A stretch of 64,000 nt of DNA from the NCBI GenBank assembly GCA_009363175.1, contig CP045205.1:3658001-3722000 (forward strand), in the 5' to 3' direction. How positions within the stretch are numbered: position 1 is the stretch's first letter; each line of letters starts with the position of its first letter. Below the pieces are notes generated by a model. It searched no databases. It was not told the origin of the DNA and was given only the letters and a program-made list of their open reading frames with translations. Source of the DNA: Citrobacter telavivensis (lineage in GTDB: Bacteria; Pseudomonadota; Gammaproteobacteria; Enterobacterales; Enterobacteriaceae). Positions 1 through 7,803 of the stretch are shown piece after piece. Made by a program: the position numbers and the translations under genes.

Positions 1-312
1 TTTTTATCCTGTCATTTTTTATCCTGTTATCCTTCAGACAACCTCTTTACTGGCATCATTTAAAAATCCCCCGCGCCCCTGATAATTGATTATATTTTCA
101 CCTGTTGCTCAAAAACATTGCACAACATACTTAAAAAGCGTGAACAAGATGGTGATTAATTACTCACAAATTCTTAATTTGCAGAAATTTATGCTCCCCC
201 CTCTTTAAAATCTCAGTGAATACCCTTATTTATTGATATACTGAAGTTGCTTCAGATAAAAACGCATTGAACCTCGAAAACCGTTGTCTTGTAACACGAA
301 TTAGGGGGCATG
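1..312. other. Intergenic region upstream of bssS
   Basis: AT-rich, with no reading frame I can support. It begins with two similar T-rich blocks (TTTTTATCCTGT-like) and ends in the leader of bssS. A G-rich ribosome binding site (AGGGGG, 303-308) lies just before the gene. Promoter elements for bssS are presumably here, but none is clear enough to mark. Confidence 0.6.
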
Positions 313-567
313 ATGGAAAAGAATAATGAAGTCATTCAGACTCATCCGCTTGTGGGATGGGACATCAGCACCGTAGATAGCTATGACGCGCTGATGCTGC
401 GTTTGCACTACCAGACTCCGAATCGTCCTGAACCCGATGGTACGGAAGTCGGCCAAACGCTCTGGTTAACCACCGATGTTGCCAGACAATTTATTTCGAT
501 ATTAGAAGCCGGCATTGCCAAAATCGAATCCGGCGATTACCAGGTCAATGAGTACCGTCGGCATTAA
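313..567 (+). CDS. bssS: Biofilm regulator BssS
   Basis: Small cytosolic protein of 84 residues, almost identical to E. coli BssS (formerly YceP), a stress- and indole-linked regulator of biofilm formation whose mechanism is unknown. No DNA-binding domain is visible. Two ATG codons lie in tandem at 310 and 313. The G-rich ribosome binding site ends at 308, which leaves four bases before the second ATG and one before the first, so the second is chosen; this also gives the E. coli length. The gene is monocistronic, with its own terminator just downstream. Confidence 0.93.
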   Translation: MEKNNEVIQTHPLVGWDISTVDSYDALMLRLHYQTPNRPEPDGTEVGQTLWLTTDVARQFISILEAGIAKIESGDYQVNEYRRH

Positions 568-587
568 CGAGACGGACATTATCACTT

Positions 588-613
588 AAAAAGGCACCTT
601 CGTGGTGCCTTTG
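588..613 (+). terminator. Rho-independent terminator of bssS
   Basis: Inverted repeat AAGGCACC (591-598) and GGTGCCTT (604-611) with a TTCGT loop and short T-rich end, 24 bases after the bssS stop. Confidence 0.8.
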
Positions 614-682
614 CTATTTCTGGGTTGTATTACGCATTTCACTTATTTACTCTGCATCAAACGCGACAGCAAAGAGAAACCG

Positions 683-1804
683 ATGAAATACGACTTAATC
701 ATTATAGGCAGCGGGTCCGTTGGGGCAGCCGCAGGTTATTATGCCACTCGCGCCGGGTTAAACGTTCTGATGACCGACGCACATATGCCGCCGCATCAGC
801 AGGGCAGCCATCACGGCGATACGCGGCTGATACGCCACGCGTACGGTGAAGGTGAAAAATACGTTCCACTGGTGCTACGTGCGCAGGCGCTGTGGGACGA
901 ACTCTCCACCCATAATGAAGAACCAATATTTGTACGCTCCGGCGTCATCAATCTCGGCCCAACCGATTCGCCCTTCCTGGCGAACGTCGCGCACAGCGCA
1001 AAACAGTGGCAACTGAACGTTGAGCAACTGGATGCTACCGCCATTATGGCGCGCTGGCCTGAAATTCGCGTCCCCGCAGACTACACCGGTCTGTTCGAAG
1101 CGGATTCCGGTTTTTTACGCAGCGAGCTGGCGATAAAAACCTGGATCCGTCTGGCAGAAGAAGCCGGATGCGCACAACTCTTCAACTGCCCGGTGACGGC
1201 CATTCATCATGATGATGACGGCGGGGTCACCGTTGAAACGGCTGATGGCGAGTACAGTGCAAAGAAAGCGCTGGTGAGCGCCGGTACCTGGGTTCAGACC
1301 TTAATCCCCGATCTGCCAATCCAGCCGGTACGAAAAGTGTTTGCCTGGTATCAGGCCGATGGTCGCTATAGCATCAAGAATAAATTCCCGGCCTTCACCG
1401 GTGAACTACCCAATGGCGATCAGTACTACGGTTTCCCGGCGGAAAATGACGAGCTGAAAATCGGTAAGCACAACGGCGGGCAACTTATTCATTCAGAGGC
1501 GGAACGCAAACCGTTTGCCAGTATCGCCAGCGATGGGTCCGAAGCGTTCCCGTTTCTGCGCAATGTCCTTCCAGGGGTCGGCTGTTGTCTGCACGGTGCG
1601 GCCTGCACCTATGACAACTCGCCGGATGAAGACTTTATCATCGACACGCTACCTGACCACGACAACACGCTGATTGTGACCGGGTTAAGTGGTCACGGTT
1701 TTAAATTTGCCTCGGTATTGGGTGAAATTGCCGCTGACTTTGCCCAGGGAAAACCATCGGCCTTTGACCTGACGCCATTCAGGCTCTCCCGATTTAAGGC
1801 ATAA
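683..1804 (+). CDS. solA: N-methyl-L-tryptophan oxidase SolA
   Basis: Monomeric flavoenzyme that oxidatively demethylates N-methyl-L-tryptophan (weakly sarcosine) to tryptophan, formaldehyde and H2O2. The 373-residue product opens with a dinucleotide-binding motif GSGSVG at residues 11-16. Cys308 in GAACTYD corresponds to the E. coli cysteine that binds FAD covalently. The frame is open upstream to 602, but that part runs through the bssS terminator. The ATG at 683 gives the E. coli N terminus MKYDLIIIGSG, so it is used. The gene stands alone between two terminators. Confidence 0.95.
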   Translation: MKYDLIIIGSGSVGAAAGYYATRAGLNVLMTDAHMPPHQQGSHHGDTRLIRHAYGEGEKYVPLVLRAQALWDELSTHNEEPIFVRSGVINLGPTDSPFLANVAHSAKQWQLNVEQLDATAIMARWPEIRVPADYTGLFEADSGFLRSELAIKTWIRLAEEAGCAQLFNCPVTAIHHDDDGGVTVETADGEYSAKKALVSAGTWVQTLIPDLPIQPVRKVFAWYQADGRYSIKNKFPAFTGELPNGDQYYGFPAENDELKIGKHNGGQLIHSEAERKPFASIASDGSEAFPFLRNVLPGVGCCLHGAACTYDNSPDEDFIIDTLPDHDNTLIVTGLSGHGFKFASVLGEIAADFAQGKPSAFDLTPFRLSRFKA

Positions 1805-1813
1805 TCGCTAACT

Positions 1814-1836
1814 GGCCTCGTAGTGAGGCCTTTTTT
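1814..1836 (+). terminator. Rho-independent terminator of solA
   Basis: GGCCTC (1814-1819) and GAGGCC (1825-1830) form a stem followed by six T. It ends only 14 bases before the small gene at 1851. Confidence 0.85.
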
Positions 1837-1850
1837 ATGGTGATTTAAAT

Positions 1851-1964
1851 ATGCGTCGTCTGTTTCTTTATCTGGTCAACAATATTCGCGAGCATTTCAT
1901 GCTCTACGTTATTTTGTGGTCGCTGCTGGCCATTCTTGATGTTATTTACATCCTGTTTTACTGA
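1851..1964 (+). CDS. yceO: Small membrane protein YceO-like (DUF2770)
   Basis: A 37-residue product beginning MRRLFLYLVNNIREHFM and continuing with one hydrophobic helix (roughly residues 17-36, ending in aromatic residues). It resembles E. coli YceO, a single-pass inner-membrane miniprotein of unknown function, but lacks the short N-terminal extension annotated there. A GGTGA element seven bases upstream is a weak ribosome binding site. It lies directly behind the solA terminator, as in E. coli. The gene is short, and identification rests on the conserved sequence and position. Confidence 0.75.
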   Translation: MRRLFLYLVNNIREHFMLYVILWSLLAILDVIYILFY

Positions 1965-2225
1965 GCCTGCTTTATTGACAAATATTGACAAAAGCTGAAA
2001 GTTATCTAATTTTCTTTTTGATTTTTTGAATAATATATTCACTTCAACAACCCCGCCAATTGTCACAATACTGTCGTTTATGCCGAATGAATTGAACGGA
2101 ATCTAAAAGTTCATGCAAAATTATTGAAATAACTTCAAATATCACTCTCATTGTTATTTTTTAGTTGCATTTATGTCTCTGACACGCCATTTTCATTCAA
2201 TCCTGAGATATGAAATGGAATTTTT

Positions 2226-2798
2226 ATGCAGTTTTCAAATACTCCTCAACGGTATGGTTTTATTTCCGCCCTGCTTCACTGGCTGACCGCTTTAGTGGTC
2301 TACGGTATGTTTGCCCTCGGCCTCTGGATGGTGACGCTGAGCTATTACGACGGCTGGTATCACCAGGGGCCGGAACTGCATAAGAGCATTGGGATCCTGC
2401 TGATGATGGGGCTGGTCGTTCGGGTTATCTGGCGTCTGCTCTCCCCACCGCCAAAGGCGCTGAAAAGCTATTCGGCCCTGACCCGAGCGGGTGCGACGCT
2501 GGGACACCTCGCGTTGTACCTCCTGTTGTTTAGCATTGTCATCAGCGGTTACCTGATCTCGACGGCGGACGGCAAACCGATTAGCGTTTTCGGCTGGTTT
2601 GACGTCCCGGCGACCTTCGCAGATGCCGCTGTTCAGGCCGATCTCGCCGGAAGCGTACACCTGTGGCTGGCCTGGACCGTGGTTATTCTTTCCATTCTGC
2701 ATGGCCTGATGGCCTTTAAACACCACTTTATCGATAAAGACGACACCCTGAATCGCATGTTGGGTAAGTCGTCATCTGACTATGGAGCTCAAAAATGA
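2226..2798 (+). CDS. yceJ: Cytochrome b561 family protein YceJ
   Basis: Inner-membrane di-haem b cytochrome homologue of 190 residues with four predicted membrane segments. Conserved histidines in the first segment (LHWLTALVVYG), before the second (ELHKSIGILLMMG) and in the last (ILHGLMAFKHHF) are candidate haem ligands. It probably passes electrons between quinol and a periplasmic partner. Its stop overlaps the yceI start by four bases, indicating translational coupling. The intergenic region upstream is AT-rich and should contain the promoter. The biochemical role of YceJ is not established. Confidence 0.92.
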   Translation: MQFSNTPQRYGFISALLHWLTALVVYGMFALGLWMVTLSYYDGWYHQGPELHKSIGILLMMGLVVRVIWRLLSPPPKALKSYSALTRAGATLGHLALYLLLFSIVISGYLISTADGKPISVFGWFDVPATFADAAVQADLAGSVHLWLAWTVVILSILHGLMAFKHHFIDKDDTLNRMLGKSSSDYGAQK

Positions 2799-3370
2799 AA
2801 AAAAGCCTGCTGGGTTTAACTCTCGCCTCTCTGCTGTTTGCCACCGGCTCCGCCGTCGCGGCGGATTATAAAATCGACAAAGAGGGACAACATGCCTTTG
2901 TTAATTTCCGCATTCAGCACCTGGGGTATAGCTGGTTATACGGAACGTTCAAAGACTTCGACGGAACCTTTACCTTTGATGAAAAGGATCCCGCGGCAGA
3001 TAAAGTGAACGTGACCATCAACACCAGCAGCGTCGATACCAACCACGCCGAGCGTGATAAGCACCTGCGCAGCGCTGACTTCCTGAATGCGGCGAAATTC
3101 CCGCAGGCGACCTTTACCTCTACCAGCGTGAAGAAAGACGGTGATGAACTGGATATCACCGGGAACCTGACGCTTAACGGCGTGACGAAACCGGTAACGC
3201 TGGAAGCGAAGATGATCGGTCAGGGGGACGATCCGTGGGGCGGCAAACGTGCGGGTTTTGAAGCCGAAGGGAAAATTAAGCTGAAGGATTTCAACATCAC
3301 CACCGATCTCGGCCCTGCCTCGCAGGAAGTGGATTTGATCATCTCGGTGGAAGGCGTTCAGCAAAAGTAA
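2795..3370 (+). CDS. yceI: Periplasmic YceI-family lipid-binding protein
   Basis: A 191-residue secreted protein with a signal peptide (KKSLLGLTLASLLFATG, cleavage near SAVAA). The body is one YceI domain, a lipocalin-like beta barrel that in Thermus TT1927b binds a polyisoprenoid; the E. coli protein is induced by base and osmotic stress. Start ATG lies in the overlap with yceJ. Pairing with a b561 cytochrome suggests that the lipid ligand, perhaps a quinone-like isoprenoid, is redox relevant; that is inference. Confidence 0.93.
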   Translation: MKKSLLGLTLASLLFATGSAVAADYKIDKEGQHAFVNFRIQHLGYSWLYGTFKDFDGTFTFDEKDPAADKVNVTINTSSVDTNHAERDKHLRSADFLNAAKFPQATFTSTSVKKDGDELDITGNLTLNGVTKPVTLEAKMIGQGDDPWGGKRAGFEAEGKIKLKDFNITTDLGPASQEVDLIISVEGVQQK

Positions 3371-3382
3371 AAGAGACATGAT

Positions 3383-3407
3383 GCCCGATAGCGCGTTGCT
3401 ATCGGGC
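3383..3407. terminator. Hairpin after yceI, probable terminator
   Basis: Perfect ten-base inverted repeat GCCCGATAGC / GCTATCGGGC with a five-base loop. No T tract follows, so it may be an mRNA-stabilising hairpin rather than a strict terminator. Confidence 0.55.
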
Positions 3408-3419
3408 CTGACATTGCTG

Positions 3420-3449
3420 GCCGGATACGTATTGTCACCGCCATCCGGC
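3420..3449. repeat. REP-like palindromic element
   Basis: GCCGGAT (3420-3426) and ATCCGGC (3443-3449) in the convergent yceI/trhO gap, the usual place and core of an enterobacterial REP unit. Confidence 0.6.
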
Positions 3450-3456
3450 AACACGA

Positions 3457-4509
3457 TTATTCGGCGGGATCCGGAATCCCCAGTTTCGTATTCAGCCGTC
3501 CACGCGACTTATTAAAGATCTTATTGCCGTTCTCGCGCCCCGCACGAAGGCGACGCTGTTCTTCTTCCGGCAACACGCTCTCTTCGCAGCAGATCTCGCT
3601 ACAGCAGCCGTTGTACTTCTGCGCACACGCCGGACACTGAATAAACAGCAGATGGCAACCGTCATTTTTACAGTTCGTGTGGCTGTCGCACGGCGCGCCG
3701 CACTGATGACAATGGGCAATCACCTCATCCGAAATGCGCTCACCCATGCGCTCATCAAACACAAAGTTTTTGCCGATGAAACGCACCGGTAACCCCTGCT
3801 CACGGGCTTTGCGCGCATACTCAATGATACCGCCTTCAATGTGCCACACTTTGCTGAAGCCGTTGTGCTTCATCCAGGCGCTGGCTTTTTCGCAGCGAAT
3901 GCCGCCGGTGCAGTACATCACTATCTTTTTATCTTTGTGTTCCTGCATCATCTCGACCGCTTTTGGCAACTGCTCACGGAAGGTGTCGGCCGGAATTTCC
4001 AGCGCATTCTCAAAATGGCCCACTTCATATTCATAGTGGTTACGCATATCGATGAACAGCGCATCCGGGTCGTCGAGCATCGCGTTCACTTCAGCGGCCT
4101 TCAGATAATCGCCGACATCACTGGCGTCAAAGCTCGGATCCTCAATGCCATCCGCCACTATCCGCTCACGCACTTTCATCCGCAGCACCCAGAAGGATTT
4201 CCCGTCGTCCTCCAGCGCAATATTCAGACGCACGCCGTCGAGTGCGGGATCAAAGGCATACAACTGCTGGCGAAACGCCGCAACCTGGCTTTGCGGTACG
4301 CTGATTTGGGCGTTAATTCCTTCATGCGCCAGATAGATGCGACCAAAAACATTCAGCGCTGTTAACTTTTGATACAACGCATCGCGTGTGGCCTGCGGGT
4401 CTGCGATGGTAAAATATTTATAGAATGAAATGGTTGTGCGCGGCTCAGTTTCAGCCAACATCTGGGCTCTGAGGGCGTCATTGGAAATGCGGTTATGTAA
4501 CACTGGCAT
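3457..4509 (-). CDS. trhO: tRNA uridine(34) hydroxylase TrhO
   Basis: Formerly YceA. It makes 5-hydroxyuridine at position 34 of certain tRNAs in an O2-dependent reaction; the independent prephenate route uses TrhP. The 350-residue product has an N-terminal acylphosphatase-like domain, a central rhodanese domain with active-site loop YCTGGIRCEK, and a cysteine-rich C terminus (CHQCGAPC, CKNDGC, CPACAQ, CCSEICC) probably binding metal. The frame is open 18 codons further upstream, but MPVLHNRISND at 4509 matches the E. coli start. It is divergent from lpxL. Confidence 0.94.
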   Translation of the reverse strand: MPVLHNRISNDALRAQMLAETEPRTTISFYKYFTIADPQATRDALYQKLTALNVFGRIYLAHEGINAQISVPQSQVAAFRQQLYAFDPALDGVRLNIALEDDGKSFWVLRMKVRERIVADGIEDPSFDASDVGDYLKAAEVNAMLDDPDALFIDMRNHYEYEVGHFENALEIPADTFREQLPKAVEMMQEHKDKKIVMYCTGGIRCEKASAWMKHNGFSKVWHIEGGIIEYARKAREQGLPVRFIGKNFVFDERMGERISDEVIAHCHQCGAPCDSHTNCKNDGCHLLFIQCPACAQKYNGCCSEICCEESVLPEEEQRRLRAGRENGNKIFNKSRGRLNTKLGIPDPAE

Positions 4510-4734
4510 GGTGTACGAGTCCTGCAATAAGTGAAAATCAGAATCGGCGGCATCATATAGCAATCAGTGCCAATTTACATCCATACATTTTGCGCTACAT
4601 TTCTTTCTTCAAACTAAAAAATTAACAACATTTGCTGCATTTATCGCCATCCTGGAGCCACAAATTTTTTCTGAAAGCGAAAAAATGCAACAATACAGAT
4701 AATTGCCCGTTTTAAGGTATACAACAGGAAAGAC

Positions 4735-5655
4735 ATGACGAATTTACCTAAGTTCTCCGCAGCATTACTGCATCCACGGTATTGGTTAACCTGGCTCGGT
4801 ATTGGCTCACTTTGGTTGGTCGTGCAGTTGCCCTATCCGATTCTCTATCGTCTTGGCCATACGATCGGCCACCTGGCGTTTCGTCTGATGAAGCGTCGGA
4901 CGAAAATTGCATATCGTAATCTCGAACTCTGTTTTCCCGAGATGAGCGAGCGTGAACGCCATGCGATGGTGGTCAAAAATTTTGAATCCGTCGGTATGGG
5001 CCTGCTGGAAACCGGAATGGCCTGGTTCTGGTCCGATCGTCGCATCGCCCGCTGGACCGAAGTGATCGGCATGGAGCATATTCGTGACGTTCAGGCCCAG
5101 CAGCGAGGCATTTTGTTGGTGGGGCTGCACTTTTTAACTCTGGAACTGGGCGCGCGCCAGTTTGGCTTGCAGGAACCCGGCATCGGCGTCTATCGGCCGA
5201 ATGATAATCCACTGCTCGACTGGCTCCAGACCTGGGGACGTATGCGCTCCAACAAATCCATGCTCGATCGCAAAGACCTGAAAGGGATGATTAGGGCGCT
5301 GAAAAAAGGCGAAGTGGTCTGGTATGCGCCAGACCACGACTATGGCCCGCGCTCCAGCGTATTCGTCCCGCTTTTTGCCGTCGAGCAGGCCGCCACCACC
5401 TCCGGCACCTGGATGCTCGCGCGAATGTCCAGCGCCTGCCTGGTGCCGTTTGTGCCGCGTCGCAAGCCCGATGGCAAAGGCTACCAGTTGATTATGTTGC
5501 CGCCAGAGTGCTCACCGCCGCTGGATGACGCAGAGACCACCGCCGCCTGGATGAACAAGGTTGTCGAGAAGTGCATCATGATGGCGCCGGAACAGTACAT
5601 GTGGCTGCACCGCCGCTTCAAAACGCGTCCTGCCGGCGTACCTTCCCGCTATTAA
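4735..5655 (+). CDS. lpxL: Lipid A lauroyltransferase LpxL
   Basis: Transfers laurate from acyl-ACP to the 2'-linked hydroxyacyl chain of Kdo2-lipid IVA, the first late acylation of lipid A, at the cytosolic face of the inner membrane. The 306 residues equal the E. coli length. An N-terminal membrane anchor spans about residues 18-35. The HX4E catalytic dyad is His132 and Glu137 in GLHFLTLE, with conserved DHDYGPRSSVF further on. It has a terminator immediately downstream. E. coli htrB is the same gene. Confidence 0.96.
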   Translation: MTNLPKFSAALLHPRYWLTWLGIGSLWLVVQLPYPILYRLGHTIGHLAFRLMKRRTKIAYRNLELCFPEMSERERHAMVVKNFESVGMGLLETGMAWFWSDRRIARWTEVIGMEHIRDVQAQQRGILLVGLHFLTLELGARQFGLQEPGIGVYRPNDNPLLDWLQTWGRMRSNKSMLDRKDLKGMIRALKKGEVVWYAPDHDYGPRSSVFVPLFAVEQAATTSGTWMLARMSSACLVPFVPRRKPDGKGYQLIMLPPECSPPLDDAETTAAWMNKVVEKCIMMAPEQYMWLHRRFKTRPAGVPSRY

Positions 5656-5662
5656 ATCCTGC

Positions 5663-5688
5663 AAAGCAGTCCTTTCGGGCTGCTTTTT
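5663..5688 (+). terminator. Rho-independent terminator of lpxL
   Basis: AAAGCAG (5663-5669) pairs with CTGCTTT (5680-5686) around a short loop, followed by T residues. Confidence 0.85.
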
Positions 5689-5814
5689 CACCACTTTTAG
5701 CGATAAAAGCTCCCCACATTGCGACCCCCCGCCTACAGGCGCATAATGAATATGCTTAATTTATATTCGTTTTTTTGCCCGATCGCGCTAACAGCGCATC
5801 ACACGCGGATCGCT

Positions 5815-7035
5815 ATGTCACCCTCTGATACCCCCATCAACTGGAAACGTAATCTCACCGTCGCCTGGCTCGGCTGTTTCTTAACCGGCGCCGCATTTAG
5901 CCTGGTGATGCCGTTTTTACCGTTATACGTCGAACAACTCGGCGTGACGGGCCACAGTGCGCTCAATATGTGGTCCGGGCTGGTTTTCAGTATTACGTTT
6001 CTTTTCTCCGCTATCGCCTCTCCCTTCTGGGGCGGACTCGCTGACCGTAAAGGCAGAAAGATAATGCTGCTGCGCTCTGCGCTGGGGATGGCGATAGTGA
6101 TGTTGCTGATGGGCGTTGCGCAGAATATCTGGCAGTTTCTGGTACTGCGCGCGCTGCTTGGACTGCTGGGCGGATTCGTCCCCAACGCCAACGCGCTGAT
6201 CGCCACCCAGGTCCCGCGTAATAAAAGCGGCTGGGCGCTGGGAACGCTCTCTACTGGCGGCGTCAGCGGTGCGCTGCTCAGCCCGCTGGCGGGCGGCCTG
6301 CTCGCCGACCAGTATGGCCTGCGCCCGGTTTTCTTCATCACCGCAACGGTACTGCTGATCTGTTTTTTACTGACGCTGTTTTTTATTCGCGAGAACTATA
6401 AACCGATCAGCAAGAAAGAGATGCTGCGCGTCCGGGAAGTGGTCGCCACGCTTAAAAACCCGAAACTGGTACTGAGTCTGTTTGTCACAACACTGATTAT
6501 CCAGGTGGCGACCGGGTCCATTGCGCCAATTCTGACGCTTTACGTGCGGGAACTGGCAGGTAACGTCAGTAATATTGCGTTTATCAGCGGGATGATCGCC
6601 TCCGTGCCCGGCGTCGCCGCGTTACTCAGCGCGCCACGGTTAGGCAAGCTGGGGGACCGCATCGGACCGGAGAAAATCCTCATCGTCGCGCTGATTCTTT
6701 CTGTTTTACTGCTGATCCCGATGTCCTTTGTTCAGACCCCGTGGCAACTGGCGGTACTGCGTTTTTTACTGGGAGCTGCCGACGGCGCGCTGCTACCGGC
6801 GGTGCAGACGCTGCTGGTCTACAACTCTACAAACCAAATTGCCGGGCGCATCTTCAGTTATAACCAGTCGTTTCGCGATATTGGCAACGTGACCGGCCCA
6901 TTAATGGGCGCAGCGATTTCCGCTAACTATGGCTTTCGCGCGGTCTTTCTGGTCACCGCCGGGGTGGTGCTGTTTAACGCCATTTATTCCTGGAACAGCC
7001 TGCGCCGTCGCGCGCTCTCGCGAACCGTGGGATGA
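5815..7035 (+). CDS. mdtG: MFS efflux transporter MdtG
   Basis: Drug:proton antiporter of the major facilitator DHA1 group (formerly YceE), 406 residues with twelve predicted membrane segments. The MFS signature GGLADRKGRK follows the second segment, and a related GKLGDRIGPEK occurs in the second half. In E. coli overexpression gives modest fosfomycin and deoxycholate resistance, and expression responds to MarA/SoxS/Rob. The frame is open from 5719, but the ATG at 5815 (MSPSDTPINWKRN) matches the E. coli start. The ribosome binding site there is poor, so the start is the least sure part. Confidence 0.92.
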   Translation: MSPSDTPINWKRNLTVAWLGCFLTGAAFSLVMPFLPLYVEQLGVTGHSALNMWSGLVFSITFLFSAIASPFWGGLADRKGRKIMLLRSALGMAIVMLLMGVAQNIWQFLVLRALLGLLGGFVPNANALIATQVPRNKSGWALGTLSTGGVSGALLSPLAGGLLADQYGLRPVFFITATVLLICFLLTLFFIRENYKPISKKEMLRVREVVATLKNPKLVLSLFVTTLIIQVATGSIAPILTLYVRELAGNVSNIAFISGMIASVPGVAALLSAPRLGKLGDRIGPEKILIVALILSVLLLIPMSFVQTPWQLAVLRFLLGAADGALLPAVQTLLVYNSTNQIAGRIFSYNQSFRDIGNVTGPLMGAAISANYGFRAVFLVTAGVVLFNAIYSWNSLRRRALSRTVG

Positions 7036-7116
7036 TTTTTCAGCATTCATACTTGCATAACCGGAGAATCAGCTATTCTTTCCCTGAATACCTCGTCAAA
7101 TCAAAGGGAGACTCTG

Positions 7117-7491
7117 ATGACCATGTATGCAACGCTGGAAGAAGCCATTGACTCAGCCCGTGAAGAATTTATGGCGGACCATCCTGAGCTTGAGCAGGAC
7201 GAAGCCAATGTACAGCAGCTTAACGTGCAAAAGTACGTGCTACAGGATGGCGACATCATGTGGCAGGTCGAGTTTTTTGCCGACGAAGGAGAGGAAGGCG
7301 AATGCCTGCCGATGCTCAGTGGCGAAGCTGCCCAAAGCGTCTTTGACGGCGATTATGATGAGATAGAGATCCGCCAGGAATGGCTGGAAGAGAATACGCT
7401 GCACGAATGGGATGAAGGTGAATTTCAGCTTGAGCCCCCGCTGGACACCGAAGAGGGTCAAACCGCAGCCGATGAGTGGGATGAACGGTAA
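7117..7491 (+). CDS. msyB: Acidic protein MsyB
   Basis: A 124-residue, very acidic cytosolic protein (long Glu/Asp runs, for example FADEGEEGECLP and the C-terminal tail). In E. coli it was isolated as a multicopy suppressor of secY and secA defects and is RpoS-dependent; its direct function is unknown. A clear ribosome binding site (AAAGGGAG) precedes the ATG. Its stop abuts the end of the convergent yceK. Confidence 0.93.
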   Translation: MTMYATLEEAIDSAREEFMADHPELEQDEANVQQLNVQKYVLQDGDIMWQVEFFADEGEEGECLPMLSGEAAQSVFDGDYDEIEIRQEWLEENTLHEWDEGEFQLEPPLDTEEGQTAADEWDER

Positions 7492-7719
7492 TTACTCGTA
7501 AGGGCCGTGATGCATATCGAGCGGCAACAGCAGCGTATCAAACACCAGCGAGAAGGGCAGATCGAGGATGGTGACATAGCGCCATGCTGAGTCCCGGACG
7601 TCCCACTGCACTCCCGGATAGTACTGGTTGCCATGCCCCTGCCCGGGGATTGTCCGACTGATAATGCTGCCGCACCCGCTTAATAGCATTACCATGATAC
7701 CCACCGCTATGAGTCGCAC
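7492..7719 (-). CDS. yceK: Small outer-membrane lipoprotein YceK
   Basis: DUF1375 lipoprotein of unknown function. The N terminus is a lipoprotein signal ending in LLSGC, with the cysteine as lipid site. ATG codons are present at 7734 and 7731, but they have only a weak ribosome binding site. A GAGG six bases before the GTG at 7719 supports that start, which also gives the 75 residues of E. coli YceK. It converges on msyB with no gap. Confidence 0.85.
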   Translation of the reverse strand: MRLIAVGIMVMLLSGCGSIISRTIPGQGHGNQYYPGVQWDVRDSAWRYVTILDLPFSLVFDTLLLPLDMHHGPYE

Positions 7720-7752
7720 GTGATACCTCATCATTCGTTTTCTTCAGTATAA

Positions 7753-7780
7753 AAAAATACCGGCGCAGGCCGGTATTTTT
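7753..7780. terminator. Bidirectional terminator between mdoH and yceK
   Basis: Twelve-base perfect inverted repeat AAAAATACCGGC / GCCGGTATTTTT with a GCAG loop. The T tract serves the minus-strand mdoGH operon, and the A tract gives a terminator on the other strand. Confidence 0.85.
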
Positions 7781-7803
7781 CAGATGATTCAGCCGGATGG
7801 CGC

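Noticed and set aside
5700..5814. Mar/Sox/Rob box before mdtG
   Set aside because: Known in E. coli, but no stretch here matches the degenerate consensus well enough to mark by eye.
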